Of a DNA stretch of 64,000 nucleotides, positions 49,302 to 59,296 are shown one piece after another. The notes under the pieces are model-generated. The model searched no databases. It saw only the letters and a program-made list of their open reading frames with translations, and had not been told where the DNA came from. The translations under genes were made by a program, and so were the position numbers. The stretch covers positions 372,001 to 436,000 of the forward strand of contig NZ_VTUZ01000001.1 in NCBI RefSeq assembly GCF_008369935.1. The letters run 5' to 3'. Position 1 is the first letter of the stretch. The number at the start of each line of letters is the position of its first letter. The stretch comes from Paraburkholderia panacisoli (lineage in GTDB: Bacteria > Pseudomonadota > Gammaproteobacteria > Burkholderiales > Burkholderiaceae).

Positions 49302-49796
49302 ATGAGCTTTGCCACTGCGGACTTGTGCGACGCACACGAAGATCAGCTGGCGCTCGGCACGTTGCGCGTGCTCGAGCCAGTGTTTCACCTGTTCAGCCGT
49401 ACCGAGTGTTTCAGCGGCGAGGCGGTGACGCTGAAAGTGTTAGAAGACAACGCGCTCGTGCGGACCGTGCTCGAAGAGAAGGGTGCGGGCCGCGTGCTGG
49501 TGGTCGACGGCGGCGGCAGCCTGCGTTGCGCGCTGGTCGGCGGCACCCTCGCGCGGATCGCGGAACAGAATGGCTGGGCGGGCATCGTGGTGAACGGCTG
49601 TGTGCGCGATGCGCTGGAACTCAACGAAGTCAACACCGGCGTAGCGGCGCTCACGACCTGTCCGCGCCGCGGCCAGAAGCGCGGCGCAGGCGAACGCGAC
49701 GTGGCGGTGCAGTTGCCTGGCGCGCTCGTGCGTCCCGGCGAATGGATTTACGCGGATCTGGACGGCGTGCTCGTCGCCAGTGCGGCGCTGAACTGA
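49302..49796 (+). CDS. RraA family protein (putative HMG/oxaloacetate aldolase-like)
   Basis: 164 aa from ATG 49302; AGGAG six bases before is decisive. RraA fold with conserved [12 protein letters not shown] and the metal/substrate pair in GCVRD (Arg-Asp). Proteins of this type either bind RNase E (RraA) or have 4-hydroxy-4-methyl-2-oxoglutarate aldolase / oxaloacetate decarboxylase activity. The G-x20-R-D arrangement needed for aldolase chemistry appears intact, so an enzyme is plausible, but regulation of RNase E cannot be excluded. Confidence 0.88.
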   Translation: MSFATADLCDAHEDQLALGTLRVLEPVFHLFSRTECFSGEAVTLKVLEDNALVRTVLEEKGAGRVLVVDGGGSLRCALVGGTLARIAEQNGWAGIVVNGCVRDALELNEVNTGVAALTTCPRRGQKRGAGERDVAVQLPGALVRPGEWIYADLDGVLVASAALN

Positions 49797-49863
49797 AACG
49801 GCATTTGAAGTCGGCTCGAATCGAGCCAGCCAACCAACCCTTATCCAGGGAGAGCAAACGACG

Positions 49864-50265
49864 ATGCAGACCGTCTTTGTCTACGGCACGTTGCGTGCCG
49901 GTGAAGTGAACGACCTCAGCGAAGCCGCGGCGCGTAACGAGATCGCCGCGCCGACTCTGCTCGGCACCGCCACCGTGCGCGGCCATCTGTACGACTTCGG
50001 CTCGTATCCGGGCCTCGTCGCCGACGAAGCGGGCGTCGACGTGATCGGCGACGTCTACGAAATCGACGATGAGCTGGTCGCGGTGCTCGACGAAATCGAA
50101 GCCGTGTATCCGGGCGTCGAGGATCGCTTCCTTGCGCGCGAGGTGATGGTGAAAGTGGACGGCAATGTCGTGAACTGCCGCTTCTATCCGGTCACACCGA
50201 ATGCGGTGAAGGGCTTGCCCGAAATCAGATCGGGCGATTGGGTCGAGTATCGTCGAACGCGCTGA
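49864..50265 (+). CDS. Gamma-glutamylcyclotransferase-like (AIG2/GGCT) protein
   Basis: 133 aa. GGCT-like beta-barrel: substrate loop FVYGTLRAG at the N-terminus and acid Glu in VLDEIEAVYPG. Family members cyclise gamma-glutamyl amines or peptides, releasing 5-oxoproline. Its actual substrate is unknown. It sits 67 bp after the RraA-type gene, and is followed only by the aceB terminator. Confidence 0.85.
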   Translation: MQTVFVYGTLRAGEVNDLSEAAARNEIAAPTLLGTATVRGHLYDFGSYPGLVADEAGVDVIGDVYEIDDELVAVLDEIEAVYPGVEDRFLAREVMVKVDGNVVNCRFYPVTPNAVKGLPEIRSGDWVEYRRTR

Positions 50266-50327
50266 GCGGGCGCATCGCATGCGCATGGCGAGCGCGTGAC
50301 GCGTGCCAAAGCGTGCTCAAGCGTGCC

Positions 50328-50363
50328 AAAAAAGTGGCCCGGCAGGCGTCAGCCTGTCGGGCC
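50328..50363 (-). terminator. aceB terminator
   Basis: Stem GGCCCGACAGGC / GCCTGCCGGGCC (one G-T) on the minus strand, followed by ACTTTTTT. Confidence 0.75.
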
Positions 50364-50492
50364 ATCCGGTCGGTCAGTCTTGCGACTCAAGCCGCCTTCG
50401 TGCCGCGCACGGCATGTGAAGGCAAGCTTGTTGCGGCATCGTGCGGTGCCGCTCCGGCTGATTCCGTTCACGCATGAAGCGCGTCAAGAGCC

Positions 50493-52094
50493 TCAGAGTT
50501 CCTCGTACAACGGCAACGTCAGGAAGTCGGTGAACTGCTCCGACGTCGACATCTGTTCGAAGATCTGCGCGGCGCGCTCATACGGTTTCGTATCGCCGCC
50601 CACGGCCAGCTTCACCTTGTCGAGCTCCTGCGCCGACAGCTCGCGTACGAGTTCGACCGTGACCTTGCGGCCGTCGTCGAGCTTGCCCTTCGGCGAACGA
50701 ATCCATTGCCACACCTGCGAGCGCGAGATTTCCGCGGTGGCCGCGTCTTCCATCAGGTTGTGAATCGGCACGCAGCCATTGCCCGCGAGCCACGAGCCCA
50801 GGTAGTGAATGCCGACGTTGATGTTGTTGCGCAGACCGGCTTCGGTGATCGGCGCCTCCGGACGGAAGTCCAGCAGGTCGGTCGCGGTCACGAGCACATC
50901 GATGCGTTGCTTGCCCATCTGGTTCGGCTTGTCGCCGAGCACGTTGACGAACTCTTCCATCGCGATCGGCACGAGGCCCGGATGCGCGACCCAGCCGCCG
51001 TCGTAGCCGTCGCCGGCATCGCGCGCCTTGTCCGAGCGCACGCCGGCCATCGCCTTGTCGTTGGCCGCCGGATCGTTCTTGATCGGAATCAGCGCGCTCA
51101 TGCCGCCGATCGCCGGCGCGTTGCGGCGATGGCAGGTCTTCAGCAGCAGCAACGCGTACGCGCGCATGAACGGCGCGGTCATCGTGATCTGCGAGCGGTC
51201 GGCGAGGCAGAAATTGCGGTCGGCCTTGAACTTCTTGATCGCCGAGAAGATGTAGTCCCAGCGGCCGGCGTTCAGGCCCGAGCTGTGTTCACGCAGTTCG
51301 TACAGGATCTCGTCCATTTCGAACGCGGCGACGATCGTCTCGATCAGCACCGTCGCGCGAATCGTGCCGCGCGGCACGCCGACCGCTTCCTGCGCGGCGA
51401 CGAAGATGTCGTTCCACAGCCGCGCTTCCAGATGGCTCTCCATCTTCGGCAGATAGAAATACGGGCCCGAGCCGCGCGCGATCAGTTCCTTCGCGTTGTG
51501 AACCATGAAGAGCGCAAAGTCGAAGACGCCGCCCGACACGCGCCGGCCGTCCACCTTTACGTGCTTCTCGTCGAGATGCCAGCCGCGCGGACGCACGATC
51601 AGCGTGGCGACCTTGTCGTTCAGTTTGTACGACTTGCCGTTCTGGTCGAGCGAAATCGTGCGGCGCACCGCGTCCTTCAGATTGATGTGGCCGGTGATCT
51701 GGTTGTCCCAGCTCGGCGCATTCGAATCCTCGAAGTCCGTCATGTACGAATCCGCGCCCGAGTTCAGCGCGTTGATGATCATCTTGCGCTCGACCGGACC
51801 GGTGATCTCCACGCGGCGACATTGCAGATCGCGCGGCAGCGGCGCGATGGTCCAGTCGCCGTCGCGCACGCTTTTCGTTTCGGCGAGGAAGTTGGGACGC
51901 TCGCCGGCGTCGAGCCGCCTGGTGCGTTCCGCGCGCGCCTGCAGCAGCTCCTGACGGCGCGGTTCGAAGGTGCGATGCAGCGCCGCGACGAGTTCGAGCG
52001 CTTCGCGCGTGAGGATCGCTTCGTAGCCCGGCTTGATCTCAGCCGAAATTTCCATGCCCTGCGGCAGCGACAACGATGTCAGCGAATTCGTCAT
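50493..52094 (-). CDS. aceB: Malate synthase A
   Basis: 533 aa from ATG 52094 with AAGGAG seven bases upstream. Condenses glyoxylate and acetyl-CoA to malate, second step of the glyoxylate shunt. Family segments: SYMTDFEDSNAPSWDNQITG, VRPRGWHLDEKHVKVDGR (catalytic Arg), FYLPKMESHLEARLWNDI and GYDGGWVAHPGLVPIA. Cytoplasmic. Partner gene aceA is on the same strand 3 kb away, with unrelated genes between; the two are therefore transcribed separately. A TTGCAAAAATGCAG element lies in its leader. Confidence 0.97.
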   Translation of the reverse strand: MTNSLTSLSLPQGMEISAEIKPGYEAILTREALELVAALHRTFEPRRQELLQARAERTRRLDAGERPNFLAETKSVRDGDWTIAPLPRDLQCRRVEITGPVERKMIINALNSGADSYMTDFEDSNAPSWDNQITGHINLKDAVRRTISLDQNGKSYKLNDKVATLIVRPRGWHLDEKHVKVDGRRVSGGVFDFALFMVHNAKELIARGSGPYFYLPKMESHLEARLWNDIFVAAQEAVGVPRGTIRATVLIETIVAAFEMDEILYELREHSSGLNAGRWDYIFSAIKKFKADRNFCLADRSQITMTAPFMRAYALLLLKTCHRRNAPAIGGMSALIPIKNDPAANDKAMAGVRSDKARDAGDGYDGGWVAHPGLVPIAMEEFVNVLGDKPNQMGKQRIDVLVTATDLLDFRPEAPITEAGLRNNINVGIHYLGSWLAGNGCVPIHNLMEDAATAEISRSQVWQWIRSPKGKLDDGRKVTVELVRELSAQELDKVKLAVGGDTKPYERAAQIFEQMSTSEQFTDFLTLPLYEEL

Positions 52095-52116
52095 GTTTTC
52101 TCCTTGGTCGGTCAGA

Positions 52117-52130
52117 TTGCAAAAATGCAG
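52117..52130. promoter_or_regulatory. TTGCAA-type element upstream of aceB
   Basis: TTGCAAAAATGCAG, 23 bases before the aceB start codon. Resembles one half of the inverted repeat upstream of aceA. Confidence 0.35.
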
Positions 52131-52197
52131 ATGTTGAAGAGCAGTTGTTGTTTTGCGAGATGAAACGGATGGGGCCAGCCGGGGCCGGTGGCTGCCG

Positions 52198-53049
52198 TCA
52201 TGTGCCGGGGCCGTGACGCGCGCGGCTGCCGCGAGGCGTGCCCGGGCTGTTGCCCGGGTCGCTTCCAAGGCGCCCAGGCGGCGCGAGGGTCCGCAGAAAA
52301 GCGAGCAGATCGCTCATTCCGCTACCCGCGCCATGCGGCGTGACGCCGAGTTCTTCGAGCGGAGCGTTTAGCCGGTTGAGCCAGAAAGTGGTGAAGCCGA
52401 ACCACGCCGCGCCTGCCACGTCCCAGCCGTTCGACGATACGAAGACGATCTCGCGCGGCGGCGCGTCGAAGGCTTGCGTGGCGAGCGCATAAGCGGCGGG
52501 CGAGGGTTTGTAGGCGCGCACGGCGTCGACGGAAAGAATCTGGTCGAACAGGCCGCTCATCCCGGCGCTTTTGAGCGCGATGTCGAGCATCTGCGGATTG
52601 CCGTTCGACAAGATCGCGAGGCCGACGCGCCGTGTGGCGGATTCGCTGTGCGCCGGTGTCTGCGGCGTCGACGGGCTCGGCGCCGGCTCGCGCAGCGTAC
52701 GCAGCGCGGGTACGGCGTCGGGGAAGGCGGACAGGCACGCGTATTCGTCCATCAGCCGCTTCTCGGCGGCGCGGCCCAGTGTGAGCTGAAGTTTTTTCGC
52801 GGCAAAGCGAAGTGCGTCGAGCGTGATGTCCCAGAACGGGCGGTAGTGCGCGCCGGGCGTTTCCGGCGCGTCGGCCAGCGTGCGCAATTGCGTGTATTCG
52901 ATCTGCTTCTGGCGCCACAACTGCGACAGCGCATCGCCGTGGCCGGGGAACATCTGCTCGGCGGCAGCGATCACCGAGTGCACGTCGAAAAGCGTGCCGT
53001 ACGCATCGAAAATCACTGCTGTTGGAAATGGTGTCGTTGTGGCCGACAT
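52198..53049 (-). CDS. Haloacid dehalogenase type II-like hydrolase
   Basis: 283 aa. HAD superfamily: nucleophile D15 in FDAYGTLFDV, Ser/Asn loop LAILSNGNPQML, Lys in YKPSP and FVSSNGWDVAGA. The pattern matches (S)-2-haloacid dehalogenases, which convert haloacids to hydroxyacids, though natural phosphatase roles are possible. A ~30-residue Pro/Gly/Arg tail (LGSDPGNSPGTPRGSRARHG) is atypical. An AGGAG precedes the ATG. Placed between aceB and a divergent LysR gene. Confidence 0.87.
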   Translation of the reverse strand: MSATTTPFPTAVIFDAYGTLFDVHSVIAAAEQMFPGHGDALSQLWRQKQIEYTQLRTLADAPETPGAHYRPFWDITLDALRFAAKKLQLTLGRAAEKRLMDEYACLSAFPDAVPALRTLREPAPSPSTPQTPAHSESATRRVGLAILSNGNPQMLDIALKSAGMSGLFDQILSVDAVRAYKPSPAAYALATQAFDAPPREIVFVSSNGWDVAGAAWFGFTTFWLNRLNAPLEELGVTPHGAGSGMSDLLAFLRTLAPPGRLGSDPGNSPGTPRGSRARHGPGT

Positions 53050-53226
53050 TGCCGTGCACTCCTGTCAGAGGTCAAGACGGATTGTATTAGTGACGATCAA
53101 CGCTAAAAAAGAGGCTAAACATCACTTGATCTTTTACTTTCGTGCACCTAATCTGACGCGCACCGCCCACTTTGCCGCGTAGCGTCCCGGGGAGTTCGTT
53201 TCGGGGCTTCGCGGCGCACCTCGCTC

Positions 53227-54129
53227 ATGGACCGTTTCAAGCAGATCGAAACTTTCGTCACCGTCGCGGCCAAGGGCAGCCTGTCCGCGGCGGCGCAGGC
53301 CGAGGGCGTCGCGCCGGCCATCATCGGCCGCCGCATCGACGCGCTCGAAGAGCGCCTCGGCGTCAAGCTGCTGGTGCGCACGACCCGCAAGATCACGCTG
53401 ACCTTCGAAGGCTCGGCCTTCCTCGAGGACTGCCAGCGCATCATTCACGATATGCAGAACGCCGAAGCCAGCGTGTCGGCGGGCGGCGTGAAAGCGAGCG
53501 GCCATTTGCGGCTGTCGGCGCCGGCGGGTTTCGGACGGCGGCACGTGGCCCCGCTGGTGCCGCCCTTCACCGTTGCTCATCCGGACGTGTCGATCACGCT
53601 TGACCTGTCCGACAGGCTCGTCGATCTGGTCAACGAGGGATTCGATTGCGCGGTGCGTCTCGGCGAACTGCCGGATTCGTCGCTGGTGTCGCTCAAGCTC
53701 GGCGAAAACCGCCGCGTCTGCGTGGCGTCGCCGGCGTATCTGAGCCGGCGCGGCGCGCCGCACAGCCTCGCTGATCTCGCGCAGCACAACTGCCTCGCGC
53801 TCGGCGCGAGCGCCAACCAGCAGCGCGGCTGGGTGTTCCAGCAGGACGACAAGGTCGTCTCGATCAAGGTGTCCGGCACGATGGAGTGCTCGGACGGCGC
53901 GGTGCTGCACGAGTGGTGTCTGGACGGCTACGGGCTGGCGTGGCGCTCGTGGTGGGAAGTCGGCGAGGAAATCGCGGCCGGGCGGCTGGTGAGCGTGCTC
54001 GACGAGTTCGCCGCGCCGCCGATCGGCATCCACGCGGTGTTTCCGCAGCGCCGCCATCTGCCGCTGCGGGTGCGGCTGTTTCTGGATTTTCTCAAGCATA
54101 CGTATGGCCATCCGGGGTACTGGGGCTGA
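53227..54129 (+). CDS. LysR-family transcriptional regulator
   Basis: 300 aa. N-terminal winged helix-turn-helix (MDRFKQIETFVTVAAKGSLS...AIIGRRIDALEERLG) and C-terminal periplasmic-binding-protein-like effector domain (CAVRLGELPDSSLVSL). LysR regulators often control the divergent neighbour; here that is the HAD gene, and by proximity the glyoxylate genes. The effector is unknown. Confidence 0.92.
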   Translation: MDRFKQIETFVTVAAKGSLSAAAQAEGVAPAIIGRRIDALEERLGVKLLVRTTRKITLTFEGSAFLEDCQRIIHDMQNAEASVSAGGVKASGHLRLSAPAGFGRRHVAPLVPPFTVAHPDVSITLDLSDRLVDLVNEGFDCAVRLGELPDSSLVSLKLGENRRVCVASPAYLSRRGAPHSLADLAQHNCLALGASANQQRGWVFQQDDKVVSIKVSGTMECSDGAVLHEWCLDGYGLAWRSWWEVGEEIAAGRLVSVLDEFAAPPIGIHAVFPQRRHLPLRVRLFLDFLKHTYGHPGYWG

Positions 54130-54308
54130 CGTCGAGCGGCGTCCCGCGAGCGCCCGCTGGTTCGCGCGAGTGTGCGAACGTCAGCAGATTTGCCCTTGAG
54201 CGACCCATACCCGCAGCGACGCGAACTACAATCGACTGAAGCGGCTTGCACGTCGAGCCGCGTTGGACGCTCACGCCGCGCTGCGTGCAGCCGGCGACGG
54301 AGGGCATC

Positions 54309-54743
54309 ATGTTCAGGCACATCCTGGTTCCGACCGATGGTTCAGAACTGTCACGCAAGGCAATCGACGGCGCCATCGACCTCGCGCAGGCAGTCGGCGC
54401 GCGCGTGACCGCCTACGCGTGTCTGCCGCAATACCCCTACTCGCCGTTTTCCGACGTGGCAGTCGAGCCGCCTTCCGAATTCCTGCAACGCAGCGAGCGG
54501 GAGGCGCGCGTGCATCTGCGGGAAGTGGAAATGGCCGGGCGCCGCGTCGGCGTCGCCGTCGAGAGCCGAACGAGCGTCCATCCGGCGCCTTATCTGGGCA
54601 TCATCGAAGTGGCGGAGCAGGGGGCTTGCGACGTGATCTTCATGGCGTCGCACGGGCGCCGCGGTCTGGGCAGTCTGCTGATCGGCAGCGAGACGCAGCG
54701 GGTACTCACGCATACGAAGATTCCGGTGATCGTGTACCGCTGA
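54309..54743 (+). CDS. Universal stress protein (UspA family)
   Basis: 144 aa from ATG 54309, preceded by GGAGGGCATC. Starts MFRHILVPTDGSELSRKAID; ATP-binding signature ASHGRRGLGSLLIGSETQR (G-2x-G-9x-G-S). A single-domain cytoplasmic Usp. It follows the LysR gene by 180 bp and ends near the aceA terminator. Confidence 0.93.
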   Translation: MFRHILVPTDGSELSRKAIDGAIDLAQAVGARVTAYACLPQYPYSPFSDVAVEPPSEFLQRSEREARVHLREVEMAGRRVGVAVESRTSVHPAPYLGIIEVAEQGACDVIFMASHGRRGLGSLLIGSETQRVLTHTKIPVIVYR

Positions 54744-54782
54744 ACGGTGGGCGCGGGTCCGCAACTGATGGGCTCCGCGCGG

Positions 54783-54812
54783 AAAAAACGCGCCGGCTGT
54801 GAGGCCGGCGCG
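54783..54812 (-). terminator. aceA terminator
   Basis: Perfect 9-bp stem CGCGCCGGC / GCCGGCGCG; on the minus strand followed by TTTTTT. About 225 bases after the aceA stop. Confidence 0.75.
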
Positions 54813-55035
54813 CTGCTCTCTTGCCGCACGATGCGCTGTGCCGGTTGTTGTTCCGCTGCTGCGTTTTTCTCTCGGATTCCGTCCGCCGGGGTTGGCTTCT
54901 GACACCCCGGCGGCGCGGCTCCTCCCTGTGACGGCGGCTCTCTGACGGAGCCGCTTGATTGTCTTCTGCGCTGCCGTTCCTGCGATCAGACCTCGAGGCC
55001 GCGACGTCCCGCCACGCGGCCGACGACGTTGCCGA

Positions 55036-56346
<1,311 letters not shown>

Positions 56347-56557
56347 GGTGTTCTCCTTGGTTGCCTTTGGATGGGTGACTCTGTCTTCGTCGAAGCGGCT
56401 GGCCTGCGGGCGTTTCGTTTCGTGAAGTCTTATATAAGAGTCTAGGCAAATCACCGAATGTGAAGTAGCTGCCGCGAAGCGTTTTTAAAATATTTATTGT
56501 TGCTCTTATTCAATGACTTACGCTGCACGTTTCGCATTGAGAAACGACTTTTCCCCT

Positions 56558-56587
56558 GTTGCAATGCACGATCTTGTGCTCTGCAAC
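56558..56587. promoter_or_regulatory. 30-bp inverted repeat upstream of aceA
   Basis: GTTGCAATGCAC-GATCTT-GTGCTCTGCAAC: 10 of 12 positions match between arms. About 215 bases before the aceA start. Looks like a dimeric regulator site. Confidence 0.5.
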
Positions 56588-56652
56588 ACGATTTTTTACG
56601 ACGCAAAAAAATTTTTCACATCGTGGAATTTGGGGCGGCCAAACTATGGGCG

Positions 56653-56681
56653 AAAAAAAACCGGTGCTTGAGCACCGGTTT
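56653..56681 (-). terminator. rhlE terminator
   Basis: Perfect 11-bp stem AAACCGGTGCT / AGCACCGGTTT; on the minus strand followed by eight T. About 115 bases after the rhlE stop. Confidence 0.85.
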
Positions 56682-56796
56682 CTTCCGACTGACGAACGGC
56701 GCAAGGCTGTCCGGGTCTTTTACACGCTGATTTCTGGACTGCTGCCAGATGCTTCAGCCGCGGCCTGGTTGCCGCGTGGTTGCCACTAGCTGCTGC

Positions 56797-58422
56797 TTAG
56801 CTGCCGCGGCGAGCCGTACGCGGGCCGTCGCTGCGGCGTGCGCCGTAGCCGCCGTCGCGCGAACCGCCGTAGCCTTCACGCGAGCCGCCGCCGAAGCCGC
56901 CTTCACGCGAACCGCCGCCAGCCGACTTGCCGGCCCAGCCGCCGCCATTGCCGCCGCTGCGCGCACCGCCGCCGTTGCCGGCCGGCTTGCCCGAACCGCT
57001 ACCGAAGCGACGGCCACCGCCGTTGCCACCGCCCGGACGGCCGCGGCCGCCAAAGCCAGGACGGCCGTTGCCCGACGGAGCCGACTTGCGCGGCTCGAAG
57101 CCTTCGACGACGTTGACCGGCAGCGGCGTGCGCACGAAGCGCTCGATGCGCTTGAGCGCGCCCTGTTCCGCGTGATGCACGAGGCTCACTGCGATACCCG
57201 AGCGGCCAGCACGGCCGGTACGTCCGATACGGTGCACGTAGTCTTCAGCGAACTTCGGCAGGTCATAGTTGAACACGTGCGTGATGCCCGGAATGTCGAT
57301 ACCGCGAGCGGCGACGTCCGTTGCCACCAGCACGCGAACGCGGCGCTCGCGCAGCGCGCGGATCGTGCGGTTGCGCGCACCTTGCGGCAGGTCGCCGTGC
57401 AGCGCGGCCGATTCGAAACCGGCGTCGGCCAGACGGCCTGCGAGCTGGTCGGCGTCCATCTTGGTGGCCGTGAAGACGATGGCCTGATCGAGACCGGCGT
57501 CACGCAGCAGATGGTCGAGCAGACGATCCTTGTGATCGCGGTCGTCGACGTAATGGACGGTTTGCGCGATGTTGGTGCGCTGTTCCAGACGCTGAACGAT
57601 CTCGATACGCTCCGGATCCTTCAGCAGACGGCCGGTCAGCGAGCCAATCTTGCCGTCGAGCGTGGCCGAGAACAGCATGGTCTGGCGCGTGGCCGGCGTG
57701 GCCGCGACGATCGTTTCGATGTCTTCGATGAAGCCCATGTCGAGCATGCGGTCGGCTTCGTCGAGCACGAGGATCTGCAGCTGCGACAAATCGATGCGGC
57801 CGCGTTCCAGGTGGTCGATCAGACGGCCCGGCGTGGCGACCAGGATTTCCGGGTTCTTCGCCAGCAGCATCAGCTGCTGGCCGTAAGCGACGCCGCCCAG
57901 AATGCTGACGGTGCGCAGGCGTTTGAGGTGCTTGCCGTACGTGGCGGCGGCGGTCGTGACCTGCATCGCGAGTTCGCGGGTCGGCGTCAGAACCAGCATG
58001 GTCGGACGGGCAACCGGTTGGGGGCGGCGCGTGCGGGCGCCGTCGGCCGGACGCGGCTCGCGCGGCTGGCTGGCTTGCGCCTTTTGCAATTGCGAGAAAC
58101 GTTCGATGGCGGGCAGCATGAACGCGGCGGTCTTGCCCGAACCGGTCGGGCTCGACACCAGCAGATCGCGGCCGGCGATGCCGGCGGGGATCGCGCGTTG
58201 CTGAACCGGCGTCGGGTTCTGGTAACCAGCGGCGGTCAGCGCGGAGACGACATCCGCGGACAGACCAAGCGACGCGAACGTCGGGCCGGTGGGCGCTGCG
58301 GCTTCAGCGGCGACGGCTTCCGGAGCGGCAGCAACGGCTGCGGCTTGTGCGGGTGCGTCGGCGAGACCGAGGGCTTGATCGGCGATGGCGTTCAACGGGC
58401 TGGAGGTGTTGCTCGAAGTCAT
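56797..58422 (-). CDS. rhlE: RhlE-type DEAD-box ATP-dependent RNA helicase
   Basis: 541 aa from ATG 58422 with AAGGA upstream. Walker A SPTGSGKT at 91-98, motif II DEAD at 221-224, SAT and the C-terminal HRIGRTGRAGR motif VI. An Ala-rich N-terminal extension of about 45 residues precedes the Q motif (GYQNPTPVQQRAI). The last ~95 residues are Gly/Arg/Ser-rich with SREGG repeats, an RNA-binding disordered tail. Involved in RNA remodelling and ribosome assembly in relatives. A direct repeat and hairpin lie in its long leader. Confidence 0.93.
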   Translation of the reverse strand: MTSSNTSSPLNAIADQALGLADAPAQAAAVAAAPEAVAAEAAAPTGPTFASLGLSADVVSALTAAGYQNPTPVQQRAIPAGIAGRDLLVSSPTGSGKTAAFMLPAIERFSQLQKAQASQPREPRPADGARTRRPQPVARPTMLVLTPTRELAMQVTTAAATYGKHLKRLRTVSILGGVAYGQQLMLLAKNPEILVATPGRLIDHLERGRIDLSQLQILVLDEADRMLDMGFIEDIETIVAATPATRQTMLFSATLDGKIGSLTGRLLKDPERIEIVQRLEQRTNIAQTVHYVDDRDHKDRLLDHLLRDAGLDQAIVFTATKMDADQLAGRLADAGFESAALHGDLPQGARNRTIRALRERRVRVLVATDVAARGIDIPGITHVFNYDLPKFAEDYVHRIGRTGRAGRSGIAVSLVHHAEQGALKRIERFVRTPLPVNVVEGFEPRKSAPSGNGRPGFGGRGRPGGGNGGGRRFGSGSGKPAGNGGGARSGGNGGGWAGKSAGGGSREGGFGGGSREGYGGSRDGGYGARRSDGPRTARRGS

Positions 58423-58872
58423 GAGAATCCTTGGTACACAGGGAATTAAAACGTCGGCGCCAATCGGCATACCCAAGTCGTCGGATTCAGCGAGCAAAGA
58501 AGCAGCGAGCAAATCGAAAAACGGGGGCAGCTCGCGACAATGAAGGCGAGCTTTTCGTTAGAAGCTGTATCGGATGCGACATGCCAACACGGCGTGCCGC
58601 CAGCCTGGGACATGATCGCCCGTAGGGGGCTAGGCAGGAGGGGACAGGTTCTAAACTGGATTGGAGCTAAACGCTACGAGGCGCTGCGCCGCAACGGCCG
58701 CTAGGGAAAGCCGGGCAAAGCAGTGAAGCGCAGGCCGCATTATATAGAGTTTTGTTGCACTGCGCCACTATTCGGAAGTTTCCGGGCGGAAAAGTTTGCT
58801 CGGCGCTTCGCGACGGCGATCAGTTCCGACGACGCAGGGCGGGTCGCCGGGCCGATCGCGGGCAGGCTGGCC
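58423..58872. other. Intergenic region upstream of rhlE
   Basis: Leader of rhlE on the minus strand and 3' flank of the convergent-facing ACBP gene. Contains an 11-bp direct repeat and a hairpin (listed next). No gene seen. Confidence 0.5.
58488..58552 (-). repeat. Direct repeat and hairpin in rhlE leader
   Basis: CAGCGAGCAAA occurs twice (58488-58498 and 58503-58513), followed by AGCTCGC-N10-GCGAGCT (58529-58552). About 66-130 bases upstream of the rhlE start. Confidence 0.6.
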
Positions 58873-59142
58873 TCAGGCCGCGGTGCCGTTCTTCAGCGAT
58901 TCGACCAGTTCGACATATTGCTGCTTCGCAGCGTCTTGCGCGGTGCCCTTGAGCGCGGCCCACGCGTCGTACTTGTATTTGCCGACGATGTCGGTGAAGC
59001 CCGGCTTGTCGCCGTGAACGTCGCCGCGGGTGGCTTGCTTGTAGAGCGCATAGAGGCGCAACAGCGTGAGGTTGCCAGGACGCTCCGGCAACTGCTGGAC
59101 GTCTTCATGGGCCTGGGCGAATTGGGTGTCGAGGTTTGTCAT
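58873..59142 (-). CDS. Acyl-CoA-binding protein (ACBP)
   Basis: 89 aa. Four-helix ACBP: LYALYKQATRGDVHGDKPG and YKYDAWAALKGTAQDAA, where the Tyr/Lys residues bind the CoA phosphates. A soluble protein that sequesters long-chain acyl-CoA. ACBPs are universal in eukaryotes but patchy in bacteria; they are known in betaproteobacteria. It is transcribed alone, opposite tsaB. Confidence 0.92.
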   Translation of the reverse strand: MTNLDTQFAQAHEDVQQLPERPGNLTLLRLYALYKQATRGDVHGDKPGFTDIVGKYKYDAWAALKGTAQDAAKQQYVELVESLKNGTAA

Positions 59143-59296
59143 CGTGGTGGTGCCCGCCGGGCGGGATCAGGTGAGAATCGGTCGACGATCATAGCAATTG
59201 GATGCCGTCCCGGGGCCGAGGGCATATTCCAAACAGCGCCGGGCAGCGCCACGCCAAACCACATTTGCGCGCGCAGTGCCGATTACAATACGGTCC

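Larger units (their letters stand above)
56347..56796. other. AT-rich intergenic region between aceA and rhlE
   Basis: Includes the aceA promoter region: a palindromic TCTTATATAAGA (56431-56442) holding a possible TATATA -10, the 30-bp inverted repeat at 56558-56587, several A/T tracts, and the rhlE terminator. No gene seen. Confidence 0.6.

Noticed and set aside
50706..52163. 485-codon open frame opposite aceB
   Set aside because: Antisense shadow; the minus-strand malate synthase has a ribosome binding site and all motifs.
56749..58449. 566-codon open frame opposite rhlE
   Set aside because: Mirrors the Gly/Arg tail and helicase domains; composition is not protein-like.
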